Origin: Actinomycetes bacterium
GTDB taxonomy: Bacteria > Actinomycetota > Acidimicrobiia > Acidimicrobiales > JAJYPT01
Direction of reading: 5' to 3'
Length of the DNA: 5,333 nucleotides
Assembly: GCA_021795135.1 (NCBI GenBank)
Contig: JAJYPT010000125.1
Location: 1 to 5,333 of the forward strand
The stretch's first letter is position 1. Each line of letters starts with the position of its first letter. A program made the position numbers and the translations under genes. Positions 4,401 to 5,333 of this stretch are shown piece after piece. Under the pieces are notes generated by a model. The model searched no databases, had not been told where the DNA came from, and saw only the letters and a list, made by a program, of their open reading frames with translations.

Positions 4401-5333
4401 ATGTCAATTTCCACAAAGGAATATACAAACAAACCTGCTCATTTTAAATCAACAAATAGATCTAAAAAGTCCTTTTTTTACAATTGGAAGAATCAAGCTC
4501 TCCTGATAAGTGGATTATTTTTAGTTTCTAGAATATTTTTTTTATTTTTAGGTCTTCGTCTAACTACTAATTCTTCTTTAGCTAACACTCCTGGAAGTGG
4601 ATGGTGGGAAGTTGTTGATTTAGGTCTTTTGCGCAATCATCTACTGTCTACAATTTGGTATTTGAATGGGCAGCCACCTTTATTCAATCTTTTTTATGGC
4701 CTCTTGGTCCACTTTTCCATATCTAGGGCTATAACCATTGCAACTATTACCTATAGCATTTTGGGTTGGATAATGGCTTTGAGCATGTTTTTTATACTCA
4801 AAGAGCTCAAAGTTCCAATAGGGCTAGCTTTTGGTATTACTACTTTGTTTGTTCTAAGCCCAGCAAACATATTGTATGAAACATGGCTTTTTTATACCTA
4901 TCCCACAGCTGTGTTCTTGACTTTTGGACTATTGAGTCTTTTAAAATATCTCAAAGAAAAATCTCTTCTATGGGGCTTTGGTTTTTTTTCTTCTTCAGTG
5001 CTTGTAATACTACTAAATAGTACGTTTCAGCTGATATGGCTTTTAGTTATTGCTATTCCTGTTGTATTTGCTTTTAGAACTGATAAGAAAAAAGTTTTAA
5101 AAGTAGCCGCTTTGCCATTGTTGATAGTTGTGATTTGGTACGGAAAAAACTTTGTTTTATTTGGTACTACAGCTACAAGTAGCTGGCTGGGGATGAATTT
5201 GGGCCGGATCACTCTTTCCCAAGCCCCTCAAGGTCAAATTGATTCTTTGGTCAAAGATCATAAACTTAGTCCTTTGGCTAAACTAGGACCATTTCTGCCA
5301 CCTTCGGCTTATATACCTCGTTTTGTAAAACCT
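4401..5333 (+). CDS. GT-C-like polytopic membrane protein, probable glycosyltransferase relative (3' partial)
   Basis: The frame opens at ATG 4401, preceded by AGGA at 4390-4393 with a 7-nt gap, and stays open to the window end, giving 311 residues without a stop. A basic 30-residue N-terminus is followed by a helix at about 32-52, a loop with GSGWWEVVDLGLLRNHL (65-81), and WYLNGQPPLFNLFYGLL (86-102). Further helices lie at about 108-133, 138-155, 166-183, 190-206, 208-225 and 234-248. YETWLFYTYPTA (159-170) and TSSWLGMNLGRIT (259-271) match an uncharacterised bacterial membrane family that I associate with GT-C/PMT-type glycosyltransferases, which use lipid-linked sugars at the outer face of the membrane. 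Acidic residues in the first loop (Glu70, Asp73) occupy the position where GT-C enzymes keep catalytic acids; that link is inference. Substrate and acceptor are unknown. The soluble C-terminal part is missing because of the window edge. Confidence 0.7.
   Translation, partial: MSISTKEYTNKPAHFKSTNRSKKSFFYNWKNQALLISGLFLVSRIFFLFLGLRLTTNSSLANTPGSGWWEVVDLGLLRNHLLSTIWYLNGQPPLFNLFYGLLVHFSISRAITIATITYSILGWIMALSMFFILKELKVPIGLAFGITTLFVLSPANILYETWLFYTYPTAVFLTFGLLSLLKYLKEKSLLWGFGFFSSSVLVILLNSTFQLIWLLVIAIPVVFAFRTDKKKVLKVAALPLLIVVIWYGKNFVLFGTTATSSWLGMNLGRITLSQAPQGQIDSLVKDHKLSPLAKLGPFLPPSAYIPRFVKP

Noticed and set aside
5027..5212. Open frame on the - strand inside the GT-C-like gene
   Set aside because: It is antisense to the conserved membrane segments of the + strand gene and has no independent evidence.

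Overview
The window is 5333 bp of AT-rich DNA in which every recognisable gene lies on the + strand. Both edge genes are cut: one is open across position 1 and the other across position 5333. Together with the odd length, this suggests a whole short contig. A class F-type sortase, a xPxTG-like sorting signal and a duplicated DoxX-like membrane protein point to a Gram-positive, actinobacterial-type cell envelope, although the base composition is low in GC for that phylum. TGA ends one gene and every Trp read is TGG, so the ordinary bacterial code applies. I cannot place the organism more precisely.

Layout. (1) 2-982 is the 3' part of a secreted, wall-anchored surface protein. It carries a 126-bp exact direct repeat with a 660-bp (220-residue) period and ends in an APATG / membrane helix / Arg-rich tail. 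(2) 999-1673 is a class F-type sortase only 16 nt downstream, which forms a substrate-enzyme pair with gene 1. (3) 1738-2772 is an eight-helix membrane protein built from two DoxX-like halves. It has its own candidate promoter and a palindrome over the predicted transcription start. (4) 2773-3095 is a gene-free stretch with a promoter at its end for the next gene. (5) 3096-3338 is a small DUF2892 (YgaP-type) membrane protein with a GTG start. (6) 3339-3544 is a gap with a perfect inverted repeat overlapping a TATAAT box. (7) 3545-4039 is a DUF4234-like four-helix membrane protein. (8) 4040-4400 is a gene-free stretch with three inverted repeats, one of them terminator-like. (9) 4401-5333 is the 5' part of a polytopic GT-C-like membrane protein, probably a lipid-linked-sugar glycosyltransferase relative.

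The common theme is the cell envelope: a surface protein with its sortase, then a run of separately promoted membrane proteins. The features most worth a second look are the repeat at the left edge, whose geometry fits an assembly-graph break inside a tandem-repeat gene; the atypical sorting motif and missing downstream Arg in the sortase pair; the clean 150-residue internal duplication in the DoxX-like protein; and the cluster of perfect inverted repeats in the two AT-rich gaps. I see no CRISPR array, tRNA, rRNA or transposase gene.
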